Assembly (NCBI GenBank): GCA_021799635.1
Contig: JAJZAB010000001.1
Coordinates: forward strand, 222,505 to 286,504
DNA length: 64,000 nucleotides
DNA from: Microcaldota archaeon
GTDB taxonomy: Archaea > Micrarchaeota > Micrarchaeia > Micrarchaeales > Micrarchaeaceae
Direction: 5' to 3'
Numbering within the stretch: position 1 is the first letter of the stretch; the number at the start of each line of letters is the position of its first letter. The notes under the pieces were generated by a model. The model was not told where the DNA came from. It saw nothing but the letters and a program-made list of their open reading frames with translations, and ran no database searches. Positions 10,396 to 19,488 of the stretch are shown piece by piece. The position numbers and the translations under genes are program-made.

Positions 10396-11400
10396 ATGAC
10401 AAAAATGCCTGAGCTGTTAAGACAGAGGATGGAGAAACAGGGTTATCATTTTGTTGGTATGCACTCTGCGGTAAAAATATGTGAATATACTGCTAACGGG
10501 CTGCGTGGAAAAACACTGTGCTACAAATATACCTTTTATGGCATACGCAGCTGGCAGTGCATCCAGGCGACTCCGGCGATAGGATGCGATCTTGGATGCG
10601 CTTTTTGCTGGAGGCTTATACCAGAGGAGCACGGCTTCAAATGGAATGAACTTAACGCTGTGGAGAAATGGGATGACCCAAAATCTATAGTTGATAACAT
10701 GATAAAAGAGCAGCGCAGGATAGTGAGTGGATACAACGCCACTGCGGATACAGAGCTGAAAAAGAAGCGCTGGATTGAGGCCAACGAGCCAAAGCACGTG
10801 GCGCTTAGCCTTACCGGGGAGCCTCTTTTTTATCCACGGATGGGAGAGCTGCTCAATGAGTTCCATAAGAGAAAAATTAGCACATTCCTTGTACATAATG
10901 GTACCCTCCCTGAAGCCCTGGAGAGGCTCAACCCTCTGCCTACCCAGCTTTATATATCGCTGCAGGCACCAGATGAGGATACCTACAACAAAGTTGTAAG
11001 GCCAAAGATACCAGGCACATGGGCCAGATTCAAGAAGGCCCTTTCCACCATGAGAGGTTTAAACACAAGAACGGTGCTGCGTATGACCCTTGTAAAAGGA
11101 TTGAACCTTTGCAACCCGGATGGGTATGCAGAACTTATAGGGCTGGCAAGGCCAAATTATGTAGAAGTCAAAGGGTTATCTTTTGTTGGCGGAGCTAGGG
11201 AGCCCCAGCGCGGGCTAAGCCAAAACAGCGTACCTACAAACCAAGAGATAAAGGAATTTGCAGGGCGGATTGCCGAGCTTAGTGGATATATTGTTACAGC
11301 TGAACACGCGCCAAGCAACGTAGTTCTTCTCTGCCGGGATGAAGAATCAAAGAAGAAAAGGCTGATAGACTTCAGTAGTATTGGTAGTGGGGTCCAATGA
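10396..11400 (+). CDS. taw1: tRNA-4-demethylwyosine synthase (TYW1/Taw1, radical SAM)
   Basis: CDLGCAFCWR radical-SAM cluster, HVALSLTGEPLFYPRMGELL, FLVHNGTLP, VEVKGLSFVGGAR. Confidence 0.92.
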   Translation: MTKMPELLRQRMEKQGYHFVGMHSAVKICEYTANGLRGKTLCYKYTFYGIRSWQCIQATPAIGCDLGCAFCWRLIPEEHGFKWNELNAVEKWDDPKSIVDNMIKEQRRIVSGYNATADTELKKKRWIEANEPKHVALSLTGEPLFYPRMGELLNEFHKRKISTFLVHNGTLPEALERLNPLPTQLYISLQAPDEDTYNKVVRPKIPGTWARFKKALSTMRGLNTRTVLRMTLVKGLNLCNPDGYAELIGLARPNYVEVKGLSFVGGAREPQRGLSQNSVPTNQEIKEFAGRIAELSGYIVTAEHAPSNVVLLCRDEESKKKRLIDFSSIGSGVQ

Positions 11401-11497
11401 CCATTATTTCCCCACGCCGCTGCACACAGTAATTTACTCCTTGGCCTATAGTTTTTTAACACGGATGACTTTGTTCCGCTAATTTTGATTTACCGTA

Positions 11498-11512
11498 ATA
11501 TTTAAATATTTA
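11498..11512 (+). promoter_or_regulatory. Possible TATA-like promoter element for the secretion-like operon
   Basis: AT-rich ATATTTAAATATTTA about 40 nt upstream of the 11553 start. Confidence 0.35.
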
Positions 11513-11552
11513 CTTTAGTATAATAATTTTATAAAAGTAAATATATGATTAC

Positions 11553-11945
11553 ATGATAACAAAAAATATGTATAGACGCTTTGGTGGGCTGAAGGTCCTG
11601 CGCTATGTTAAGTATATAGTCATGCCTTCTTTCTTTATATTTTACCTGACGCAGAACTCGTACGCCGGATTTGCTGGCCTACAGATTATAGCCGACCTGA
11701 ACTACATAAAGATGGTGCTTTCTCAGATAGGGCCTGTGCTGAGCGGGGTCCTTTTTGTTATAGCTGGTGTGTTCTATGCGCTGGGGCAGATAATGCCACC
11801 GGACAAAAGGGCCATTTTTCATACAACTGCTATAAACATAATAATAGGCGGGGTTGTGCTTGGTGTGCTTAGCGTTGCCTCAACATCACTAGCTGTCGCC
11901 TCATCACACCTTTTGGCAAACATGACTTCCAATTCCGTTACATAG
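11553..11945 (+). CDS. VirB2/TrbC-pilin-like small membrane protein
   Basis: 130 aa; signal-peptide-like N-terminus ending ...QNSYA|GFAG, then two hydrophobic helices separated by a short charged loop (PPDKR); first gene of a tight operon with VirB6-like and VirB4-like genes. Confidence 0.55.
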   Translation: MITKNMYRRFGGLKVLRYVKYIVMPSFFIFYLTQNSYAGFAGLQIIADLNYIKMVLSQIGPVLSGVLFVIAGVFYALGQIMPPDKRAIFHTTAINIIIGGVVLGVLSVASTSLAVASSHLLANMTSNSVT

Positions 11946-11954
11946 TGTGATGAA

Positions 11955-12980
11955 TTGCTCGGATATTACATTGGATTGAGTGTTGTAGGGATAATGTTGA
12001 GTATAGGTGGCATTGTATTGGGTTTTGGATATGCTTTTGATGACAAAAAATTGAAATCATTCGGGAGGGATGAAATAATAAACTCTGTAATAAATGGCGC
12101 AATACTCGCATCACTATTCCTGTTCTTCAGCCAGAATGGGCTCGGTGTTAGCATAATAAACGGCCTTGTTTCCGGTTCCGGGGCAGAAGCAACGTGCCAA
12201 GGTTTTATGAGCATAAACTACGCCGTATGCTTCGCTTATAACTATCTTGTCGGAGTTTCTCCCATATCAATCAACGGAAACAGCTATCCGTCCCTGCTTG
12301 AAGACTCTTTGGGCATGCTTTTGCCCATATCATCAACTTACATAATCCTTGGCATTATTGCATCTACAAAGCTCAGCATCGGAATCGCATCGGTATCGTT
12401 TTCCAGCGTACTTGCCCCTGTGCTCGCACAGGAGGATTTCATTATAACCTCAATAACGCTTGCTATAATAGGGATATACGTACAGTCTGCCCTGCTCGAT
12501 ATTATATCCATAGTTGCTATACCGCTACTGCTTCCGGTAGGGATAGTGCTTAGGACCTTTTATCCAACAAGAAGGCTGGGTGGGACTATAATAGCTATAG
12601 CCATAGGCCTTTTTGCTGTTTTCCCACTGACCTACCTTCTAGATGCACAGGTAGCAGCAAGTTATTCCAGCGCTGCCGGTAGCAGCAGCATAAGCCAGTT
12701 CAGCACGCAGGCAAACGGAGTTGAAGGTAGTATAATAGGGGTTAGTGAAGCTGCAAATTCAACAAAGGGAACGATTCTTGGGTATCTCACTGGGGGAGTT
12801 TCACAGCTTGCGAGTTCTTTTGAAAGCATTGTAAACAGGATTCTTGACACCCTTGCAATACTGATAATAGAAGTTTTTTTCTTCCCTACATTTAGCGTAA
12901 TACTAACAATAACTTCGATAAGGGAACTGTCACGGGTTCTTGGATCAGAGGTTTCGTTTGGAAGGTTTGATGTATTTTAG
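11955..12980 (+). CDS. Polytopic membrane protein, VirB6/TrbL-like
   Basis: 341 aa, TTG start, several strong TM segments and a Ser/Ala/Gly-rich loop; position after the pilin-like gene and before the VirB4-like genes. Confidence 0.5.
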   Translation: MLGYYIGLSVVGIMLSIGGIVLGFGYAFDDKKLKSFGRDEIINSVINGAILASLFLFFSQNGLGVSIINGLVSGSGAEATCQGFMSINYAVCFAYNYLVGVSPISINGNSYPSLLEDSLGMLLPISSTYIILGIIASTKLSIGIASVSFSSVLAPVLAQEDFIITSITLAIIGIYVQSALLDIISIVAIPLLLPVGIVLRTFYPTRRLGGTIIAIAIGLFAVFPLTYLLDAQVAASYSSAAGSSSISQFSTQANGVEGSIIGVSEAANSTKGTILGYLTGGVSQLASSFESIVNRILDTLAILIIEVFFFPTFSVILTITSIRELSRVLGSEVSFGRFDVF

Positions 12981-13737
12981 TGATTGCATGGGGCTTTCAT
13001 ACAGTGATAAAATTGGGTATGTTCCGCTTTTGGTCGCTTCGTTGATGGCTCTTGCTAGCTTGATTACTCTAAATATTTATTTGATTGTAGCCACATCGGC
13101 GATTGCGATTTCGTCTTTTTTAATATTAAAGTTGTGGTACCTGCTTGAAGACGCCATTTTCAAAAGGAGCAATTTTATACAGGTCGTAAATGGGTTTGAG
13201 CTAAGTGGGGATAGGGCTTCGGCAATGTGCTATGTTGATGGGTTGTACAGCGCTACGGCGGCCGGGGTGGTGGAGCAATTTGGTGATGGAAAGATGGAAA
13301 ATGATAAGATGGAGAGTTTTATATCCCACATTGCGGCACCGTTCAAGATTGTGTTCTGCTCGGAGAGGTTGAGCGTAGAAGGTTTGCTGAACCGGTTAAA
13401 AACGCAAAAGGGTATGAAAGAGATACATTTATCCCGGATCAGGAATCAGTCAGGAGGCAGTGGGATGATTGCGGCAAACCGGTTGCGCTCTGAGATATCG
13501 ATACTGGAAAATGAGATAAGCAACATTGAAAGCGGAGGGGTGCCGATAAAGTTATCTTACTACATAATGAGCGTATCACTCTCTGAGAGCAAGCTCAGGG
13601 CAGAGGAGACCTCAAAAGCGCAGATTAGGGAGATCCTATCCGAGTTTGACGCAATTTTTGATGCAAAGTCAAGGGTTTTGTCTGGGAATGAGCTGATAAA
13701 TCTTATGCGTTTTGACTCATGCATGGTAATTAAATGA
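12970..13737 (+). CDS. VirB3-like TM pair fused to a VirB4 N-terminal-like domain
   Basis: Two N-terminal TM helices (VPLLVASLMALASLITLNIYLIVATSAIAISSFLIL) followed by a soluble domain with helical segment and SYYIMSVSLSESKLRAEE; ends overlapping the start of the ATPase gene. Confidence 0.5.
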   Translation: MYFSDCMGLSYSDKIGYVPLLVASLMALASLITLNIYLIVATSAIAISSFLILKLWYLLEDAIFKRSNFIQVVNGFELSGDRASAMCYVDGLYSATAAGVVEQFGDGKMENDKMESFISHIAAPFKIVFCSERLSVEGLLNRLKTQKGMKEIHLSRIRNQSGGSGMIAANRLRSEISILENEISNIESGGVPIKLSYYIMSVSLSESKLRAEETSKAQIREILSEFDAIFDAKSRVLSGNELINLMRFDSCMVIK

Positions 13738-14858
13738 AACCAATCAACATTAGCTCAAGGCTGGCTAGCAATTATTTTTCGCCTATGGAGATGTCGGAAT
13801 ACGTTTTTGACAGCGATGACACAGTAGATGGTGTATACATCGGCAGAAGCTTGAACTATAACCTGCCTTTCCTGCTTAACATGGACAAACTAGTAAATCC
13901 ACACATATCAATACTTGGCATGAGCGGGTCTGGAAAAACATATCTGCTTAAAAGCTTGATTTTGAGGTATTCGGCATTTAAAAACACCAATATATTAGTG
14001 ATTGACTGGAACTCAGAATATACTGCTGTGGTAGATTTCCTTGGAGGAAAGGTATACAGTCCTGACAGCGCCGGGTCAATTTCGGATTTTGGTGTGTTCT
14101 TCTCTGGGCTGAGTTCCATAGACATTTCGAAAATTGCGGATGAAGATAGTACCCCTGAATTTGTATCATCAATATTGGATGAGATAATGGGATTTATGCA
14201 TAGCTCCGGTGCTGCGACGGAGGCTAAAAATATGGTAATAATAGATGAGAGTTGGAAACTTGCCGGTTCTATTGGATCTTTGGCAAAATTATTTAGAGAG
14301 GCGAGAAAATACGGCTTCAGCATAGTAACCGCTTCGCAGCAGGTCAATGATTTCAGCAATGGGATATTGGCGAATTCCGCCTGCAATTTCATATTTAGGC
14401 TGAATGGTGCAGAAAACCTGAGCTCCTTGGTATATTCAGACATAATAGATAACAGTATGGTCAGCAAGATAAGCAGCCTTGAGAGAGGTAGCTGCCTGGT
14501 TTCTTTATCACTTAAGGGTAGAAAATCAAAAATGCATTTCATTCTTAGAAAAATAGACGGCCTGGATATTGATAATTATTTTATAACTGATGGTGAAATG
14601 GTAACTATTGTGGTAGGTAGAAAAATGAAAGAGGGGATTGGGAGCCTTAAGCTGACGGCGGATTCGAATATAAGGCTTCAAAAGTTCTTTGAAGATAACG
14701 CGAGAAGGGTAGAGCTGGGATCCCTATTGTCCGAACTGTATGCCATTGGGATAGACAGGCCGAAGGCTATAATGTTTTTAAGGACTATCGGAATCCCGGA
14801 TTTAGATATAGCCATATCATGTGAATCTTTGGATGGTGTTTCAAATAAAAAAAAGTAA
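13734..14858 (+). CDS. virB4: VirB4/HerA-family ATPase (C-terminal motor domain)
   Basis: Walker A GMSGSGKTYLLKSLILRY, NILVIDWNSEY, Walker B MVIIDESWKL, arginine-finger/sensor-like LFREARKYGFSIVTASQQ. Confidence 0.82.
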   Translation: MKPINISSRLASNYFSPMEMSEYVFDSDDTVDGVYIGRSLNYNLPFLLNMDKLVNPHISILGMSGSGKTYLLKSLILRYSAFKNTNILVIDWNSEYTAVVDFLGGKVYSPDSAGSISDFGVFFSGLSSIDISKIADEDSTPEFVSSILDEIMGFMHSSGAATEAKNMVIIDESWKLAGSIGSLAKLFREARKYGFSIVTASQQVNDFSNGILANSACNFIFRLNGAENLSSLVYSDIIDNSMVSKISSLERGSCLVSLSLKGRKSKMHFILRKIDGLDIDNYFITDGEMVTIVVGRKMKEGIGSLKLTADSNIRLQKFFEDNARRVELGSLLSELYAIGIDRPKAIMFLRTIGIPDLDIAISCESLDGVSNKKK

Positions 14859-15507
14859 AAGGAATAGTGGTAACGGCGTTCTGTTCTCCTCGTTCTGCGC
14901 AGAGACGAGTCTTAAATCCTCAATGGCAGATATAAGAGCTAAATTTGACAGCATGCCTGGAATGCGCGTTGTAGCATATGGTACGCATCTGAAATATTCT
15001 ATAATTGAAGAAGGGAAGGAAGCCCAGTATTTGGATTTGGATAAGGATATGATAGTATTCACATACTATTTTAACGAAATAAACCTTAATGACAGGGCAC
15101 TGAACCTTATGAAATTCTTATCCATTCTGGCAATGCTTGATGAATTTTACGAAGTTAAATTAAAATCAATTTATCATAACATTATAGAGTCGCTTAGGTA
15201 TACCACTGGCTTTGGCTATGGCAGCGTTGCCGGGAAGGGACATGATGCCACAGCAGAGCTGCAGGCTGATATAATAAGGAATCTTAATCAGTCCAACATT
15301 ATTCTGTCTAATCAGCTTATCAAGGCGAATAAAGAGAAGAAGGCTGTCATTTCTGATGTTGAGTTGTATAGAAATTTTTGCTTTTCAATAATTAATGTCC
15401 TACACCGAAGAGACTTAAATTTTAAAGAGGTATTGAGCAGGGAGTTTGAGATAGAAAAAGAGGTAATGGATAGGGTGTCTGGACTATGGGAAAATAATCG
15501 GAAGTGA
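14833..15507 (+). CDS. Hypothetical protein of the secretion-like operon
   Basis: ~225-aa ORF overlapping the end of the ATPase gene, same strand. Confidence 0.6.
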   Translation: MVFQIKKSKRNSGNGVLFSSFCAETSLKSSMADIRAKFDSMPGMRVVAYGTHLKYSIIEEGKEAQYLDLDKDMIVFTYYFNEINLNDRALNLMKFLSILAMLDEFYEVKLKSIYHNIIESLRYTTGFGYGSVAGKGHDATAELQADIIRNLNQSNIILSNQLIKANKEKKAVISDVELYRNFCFSIINVLHRRDLNFKEVLSREFEIEKEVMDRVSGLWENNRK

Positions 15508-15512
15508 TGTAG

Positions 15513-16055
15513 ATGAGGCCGTTTATAAGCGCCAGTATAGTTATTGCATTGGGCGTAATATCGCTTTTATTGCTATTTTACGGCGGTCAGGTTTATTCTG
15601 GCCTGATGTTCATATTTCTTGGCCTTGGGGCTTATTTTATTATAATAACTTTTTCCGAACTGGCGTCGTATAAAGCCTATTTTTACATATATAGCTATGG
15701 ACAATCGGGCAGAACTGCAGCAGAAGACAGGAAGGATGAAGACGATAGGAAACTCCGTAAAGATCGCGGATTGGATAATAAGCTGAGCCGGTCTTTTCGT
15801 ATCTCAGGACGTGTAAGGGAATTGTGGCTTACCGATAGTTCGTATGTAATAAGAAAAGGTTCTGGCGATACTATAAAAATGAATAAAATATGTGACTTCA
15901 GGAACCTGAATAGGCAGCGGGGCTACGTGAGAATAGCAACTTTAAATTTTAGAGAGACTGGCGATTTGAGCAATGCATTGAATTGCTACTCATACAAAAA
16001 CGCAAGTTTGCTATTTCAGCTGCTAAATAAAAAAATAAAGGTAATGGAGTGCTAG
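15513..16055 (+). CDS. Hypothetical protein with two N-terminal TM helices
   Basis: ASIVIALGVISLLLLFYGGQVYSGLMFIFLGLGAYFIIITF followed by charged cytosolic-type domain. Confidence 0.6.
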   Translation: MRPFISASIVIALGVISLLLLFYGGQVYSGLMFIFLGLGAYFIIITFSELASYKAYFYIYSYGQSGRTAAEDRKDEDDRKLRKDRGLDNKLSRSFRISGRVRELWLTDSSYVIRKGSGDTIKMNKICDFRNLNRQRGYVRIATLNFRETGDLSNALNCYSYKNASLLFQLLNKKIKVMEC

Positions 16056-16243
16056 CCGTAGTGGATTTTATCCTGTATTTTGGGACTGTTGTTGGGATAA
16101 TAATGCTGAATGTATCCAGTATTGCCCTGATAGACGGCGCTTCTGGAGATAGTGAACACTTATTCGGTGTGGCGCATGATATGTTGCTCGGCAGCATAGC
16201 CCTCCTACTGCTGGTTTCCTTGGTAAAATTTATGGTAAAATGA
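16049..16243 (+). CDS. Small two-TM membrane protein of the operon
   Basis: 64 aa, overlaps previous gene by a few nt; two hydrophobic segments. Confidence 0.5.
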   Translation: MLAVVDFILYFGTVVGIIMLNVSSIALIDGASGDSEHLFGVAHDMLLGSIALLLLVSLVKFMVK

Positions 16244-16292
16244 CGCTGAACGCACAGTTTATTATATTTTATTACATAATTATATTGATTAA

Positions 16293-17393
16293 ATGAATTT
16301 TAGATTGTTTTTGCTCCTACCAGTATTGGTTGCAATCGTCGCATCTACGAGTTATGCACAATATGGATATGGCACTTCTTCCATATCAACAAATACATCT
16401 GCTATAAGCGTTGTAGCAGGGCAAGCAGCCTCTGTTTCATACACCGTAAATCTGGCAAGTGGATCTACGTGGGGCACATACATAAACGTAGCGAACAGCA
16501 AAGCTTTATCAGGTTATGGGATAAATGTGAGTCTTAGCAAAAGCTACGCCGATCCCACCTATAAAGGAACGCTTGAAATAACAACGGGATCAAAAACCCC
16601 TGCTGGAACATACAACATAACACTAAACGCAACTGGAGACGATCCCTCACAAGGTACATCAACTCTGAAGCTTACAGTTATGGCAGCGCCTAGCAGTCAC
16701 AACAGCACCACAGTTCCTTCAGTGTCACCTACTACTTCAACAAAGCCATCATCCATGGCATTTATGGATGTTGTTGGAAAAGGAACCACTGAGGTAAATG
16801 CAACGAGCAATGCAATAACCACCCTTTCATTAAACAACAGCCTCCTTAGAATCAAGGTAGTAATAAACAAGGGTACATATGCAGAAATAAATGGCACAAG
16901 AGTGTCAAACTACAACTTCTCGATAGTGCTATTCAAATCATATAACTATGGAGTGCCTAATGCAAACTATAGCCAAACTGGCTTGGGATTTGCGTTTGCG
17001 GTTAATAACAAAATAAATGAGACTTATACTTTTGTAAATTCTTCTGGAGGCAAAGCGCCGGTAACAACATACGTTTACGCACCAGAAAACTGGACAACTT
17101 GGACTGTTCTGGGTGGTCAATTCAATGGTACCGCTTATAATGGCGGATCTTTTGTATTTGCTAATAAGTGGATACCGCTTAACAGCACATATATAGAAAA
17201 TACGCAATTCTTTGCGCCTGTGCCGTGGATATTCCTTGCCGCAACGCCGGTAACTGCCACCACCAGCATCGCACCGGCTTCAACTACGGTGCCGTACAAA
17301 GCTTCTAGCTCAGGGTACAAATATGCTGCCATAGCAGTTATAATAATAATTGTAATAGCGTTGATAGCGTACCTAGCGACTAGAAGGAAATGA
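16293..17393 (+). CDS. Secreted or cell-surface protein with signal peptide, Thr/Ser-rich linkers and C-terminal TM anchor
   Basis: N-terminal MNFRLFLLLPVLVAIVASTSYA, many N-x-S/T sequons, C-terminal YAAIAVIIIIVIALIAYLATRRK. Confidence 0.75.
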   Translation: MNFRLFLLLPVLVAIVASTSYAQYGYGTSSISTNTSAISVVAGQAASVSYTVNLASGSTWGTYINVANSKALSGYGINVSLSKSYADPTYKGTLEITTGSKTPAGTYNITLNATGDDPSQGTSTLKLTVMAAPSSHNSTTVPSVSPTTSTKPSSMAFMDVVGKGTTEVNATSNAITTLSLNNSLLRIKVVINKGTYAEINGTRVSNYNFSIVLFKSYNYGVPNANYSQTGLGFAFAVNNKINETYTFVNSSGGKAPVTTYVYAPENWTTWTVLGGQFNGTAYNGGSFVFANKWIPLNSTYIENTQFFAPVPWIFLAATPVTATTSIAPASTTVPYKASSSGYKYAAIAVIIIIVIALIAYLATRRK

Positions 17394-17466
17394 TATAAAG
17401 CCTCGCGCAACTGCTGGCATTTAAGCCTAATATTGAATGATTTGCGTAGGATTTGCATTGGGCGGC

Positions 17467-17667
17467 TTATGCCTCTGCTGATAGTTTGACGTTTACCCTG
17501 TACTCCTTTATCCTCTTGCCTTCTATTCTTGCTGTCATTTTTATTATGTCTATACCCCTGATGTCATTTTCGGATTTCGCAAACTTTTCTACAGCTTTTC
17601 TTATTGCATCATCAAAGCTTTTGTTTGAAGTGCTTACATATTCTATTATCTTGCCAACGTCTCCCAT
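17467..17667 (-). CDS. Dodecin-family protein
   Basis: 66 aa: KIIEYVSTSNKSFDDAIRKAVEKFAKS...IDIIKMTARIEGKRIKEYRVNVKLS matches the dodecin pattern. Confidence 0.8.
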   Translation of the reverse strand: MGDVGKIIEYVSTSNKSFDDAIRKAVEKFAKSENDIRGIDIIKMTARIEGKRIKEYRVNVKLSAEA

Positions 17668-17705
17668 AGTATCACAAAATAAATTTTTTGGGCACCTATA
17701 AATAC

Positions 17706-18053
17706 CTATCTAATATCAACCATTACATCGTTCCCAACTACTGTAACTTTGAAGGTTTTGACACTAAAATCCTTATCCCAAGCTTTTGGTGAGGCTTTGC
17801 CGCTCCTTACGTCGTATATCATCTGGTGCCAGGGGCAGGTTACCTCAAACCCATTTAAATCCCCTTCTGCAAGAGGTCCGCCTTGATGAGGGCACTCTTG
17901 CTGTATTGCGTAAACTTTGTCTCCTATTTTAAAGATTGCAATCTCAAGGCCGTTGACAGACACGTGCTTGCCCTTCCCCTCTTTCAATTCGTCCATCTTT
18001 GCTACGCTTACAGGTTCCAACATAAAATCATCATTGTCAATCCAATTACGCAT
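17706..18053 (-). CDS. Rieske-type [2Fe-2S] ferredoxin
   Basis: CPHQGGPLAEGDLNGFEVTCPWHQMIYDVRSG (CxH...CxxH). Confidence 0.92.
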   Translation of the reverse strand: MRNWIDNDDFMLEPVSVAKMDELKEGKGKHVSVNGLEIAIFKIGDKVYAIQQECPHQGGPLAEGDLNGFEVTCPWHQMIYDVRSGKASPKAWDKDFSVKTFKVTVVGNDVMVDIR

Positions 18054-18185
18054 AGCACAATAAAAAGCTTGCTGGCACTTGCTAACCCGGCTTTGCGTTG
18101 CGCTGGTCGGTTTTTTTATTTGCGCGCTTAGACATTATTGACGCCCAGAAGGCGTGCCTTTTGAGAACTGGAGCAAAAATCGAAG

Positions 18186-19007
18186 TCAGGGGCCTTCTGC
18201 CCACTCCAATAAAAAATCTTCTATGGCTGATAATTCTTTGGTGTCCAGCTTCCACCCTGAAGCTCCTGCGTTCTGGTCTATATGCCTCTTGCTGCTAGCC
18301 TTTGGAATGGCTATTACAGGCTCCTTATCTATCAACCAATTTAGAGCTACTTGCGATGCTGTTTTGCTGTGTTTTTTTCCTATATTGTCCAGCAGTTCTA
18401 ATAGTTTACCATATTTCTTCTCGAACAGTGCACCCCTGGCTAGGGGGCTGTAAGCTATTAAAGTAATTTTGTTTTTGGTGCAGTAGTCTAGCATATCCTT
18501 TTCCACATCCCTTACCAAGATGCTGTATTCCACCTGATTAGATACTATATCGGAGCTTTTCATCACGGACTGTGCCTCCTTGAGCTCTTTTAGATTGAAG
18601 TTACTGACGCCTATGTACTTTATCTTGCCGTCTTTTACAAGCTGCTCCATTGCCTGCATGGTCTCCTTTATATGTATGCTGTGGTTGGGCCAGTGCAGTT
18701 GATACAGATCTATTTGCTTAACCCTGAGCTTACTTAGACTGCGATCGCAGGCTTTGATCACATCGTCGTACCTAAAGTTATTTGGGGATACTTTGGTTGC
18801 TATGAAAGGTCTTTCCTGGCCGTGTATTGCATCGCCAACCATGTCCTCGTTGCCGTACATCTCAGCAGTGTCTATCAGGTTCATTCCTTTCGACATGCCA
18901 TAGCGCAATGCCTCAATATCATTTTTTTCGTTGCCCACCATCTTCCAGGTACCAATGCCTACTTCCGGGATTAAAACTCCAGTATTGCCTAGCTTCTTTC
19001 TCTCCAT
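18186..19007 (-). CDS. Aldo/keto reductase
   Basis: GIGTWKMVGNEKNDIEALRYGMSKGMNLIDTAEMYGNE, IDLYQLHWPNHS, IGVSNFNLKEL, PVIAIPKASSKRHIDQN. Confidence 0.93.
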   Translation of the reverse strand: MERKKLGNTGVLIPEVGIGTWKMVGNEKNDIEALRYGMSKGMNLIDTAEMYGNEDMVGDAIHGQERPFIATKVSPNNFRYDDVIKACDRSLSKLRVKQIDLYQLHWPNHSIHIKETMQAMEQLVKDGKIKYIGVSNFNLKELKEAQSVMKSSDIVSNQVEYSILVRDVEKDMLDYCTKNKITLIAYSPLARGALFEKKYGKLLELLDNIGKKHSKTASQVALNWLIDKEPVIAIPKASSKRHIDQNAGASGWKLDTKELSAIEDFLLEWAEGP

Positions 19008-19017
19008 GATAAACTTT

Positions 19018-19340
19018 TAGGTAGTATATTCTCCTCGGCTTAAAGGCCGAGGCTTCCTCCGGCGTTTTCATTTAGGGGCAGGCTCTCAGTTTCTCTGGAA
19101 CTGCCTCCATTTATGGTCTTCCACTCTCTCACTGAGCGTTACTTCTCCCTTTTCCAGAGGTAGCTCTTTTTAGTATATTAATTGATGCGTTTATATCCTT
19201 ATCGGTCTGCATGACGCATCTGCTGCTGGCATACGTCCTTTCCTATATCATACCACTGGGCGGTTCTATCCTAACCTTGCTATTCTTGCGGCCCTGAGCA
19301 CTGTGCCATGCTATTTCTCTATCGAAAAGGAGCCATTATG
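19018..19340 (-). pseudogene. tnpB: Degraded IS200/IS605-type TnpB C-terminus plus right-end hairpin
   Basis: Reverse frame WLLFDREIAWHSAQGRKNSKVRIEPPSGMI*ERTYASSRCVMQTDKDINASINILKRATSGKGRSNAQ* matches the TnpB C-terminal zinc-finger/D-x-D-x-N-A-S-x-N-I-L region with an internal stop; followed by hairpin CCTCGGCTTAAAGGCCGAGG typical of IS605 right ends. Confidence 0.75.
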
Positions 19341-19488
19341 CTATGGTACGTTGTCACCTTGAATATACCAAAAATTCAGCCTAAAGGTATGAGAGATCAA
19401 ATTCTTATCAGCAGCCGGGACGGGGTTGTGCTACGCAATGGTTATTCAATAGTTAAGAGAATAAAAACGTAGTTTAGACGAGGCCCGG

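Noticed and set aside
13734-14858. HerA-NurA DNA end-resection ATPase
   Set aside because: No NurA, Mre11 or Rad50 nearby; the membrane-protein context favours VirB4-like, although sequence alone cannot exclude HerA ancestry.
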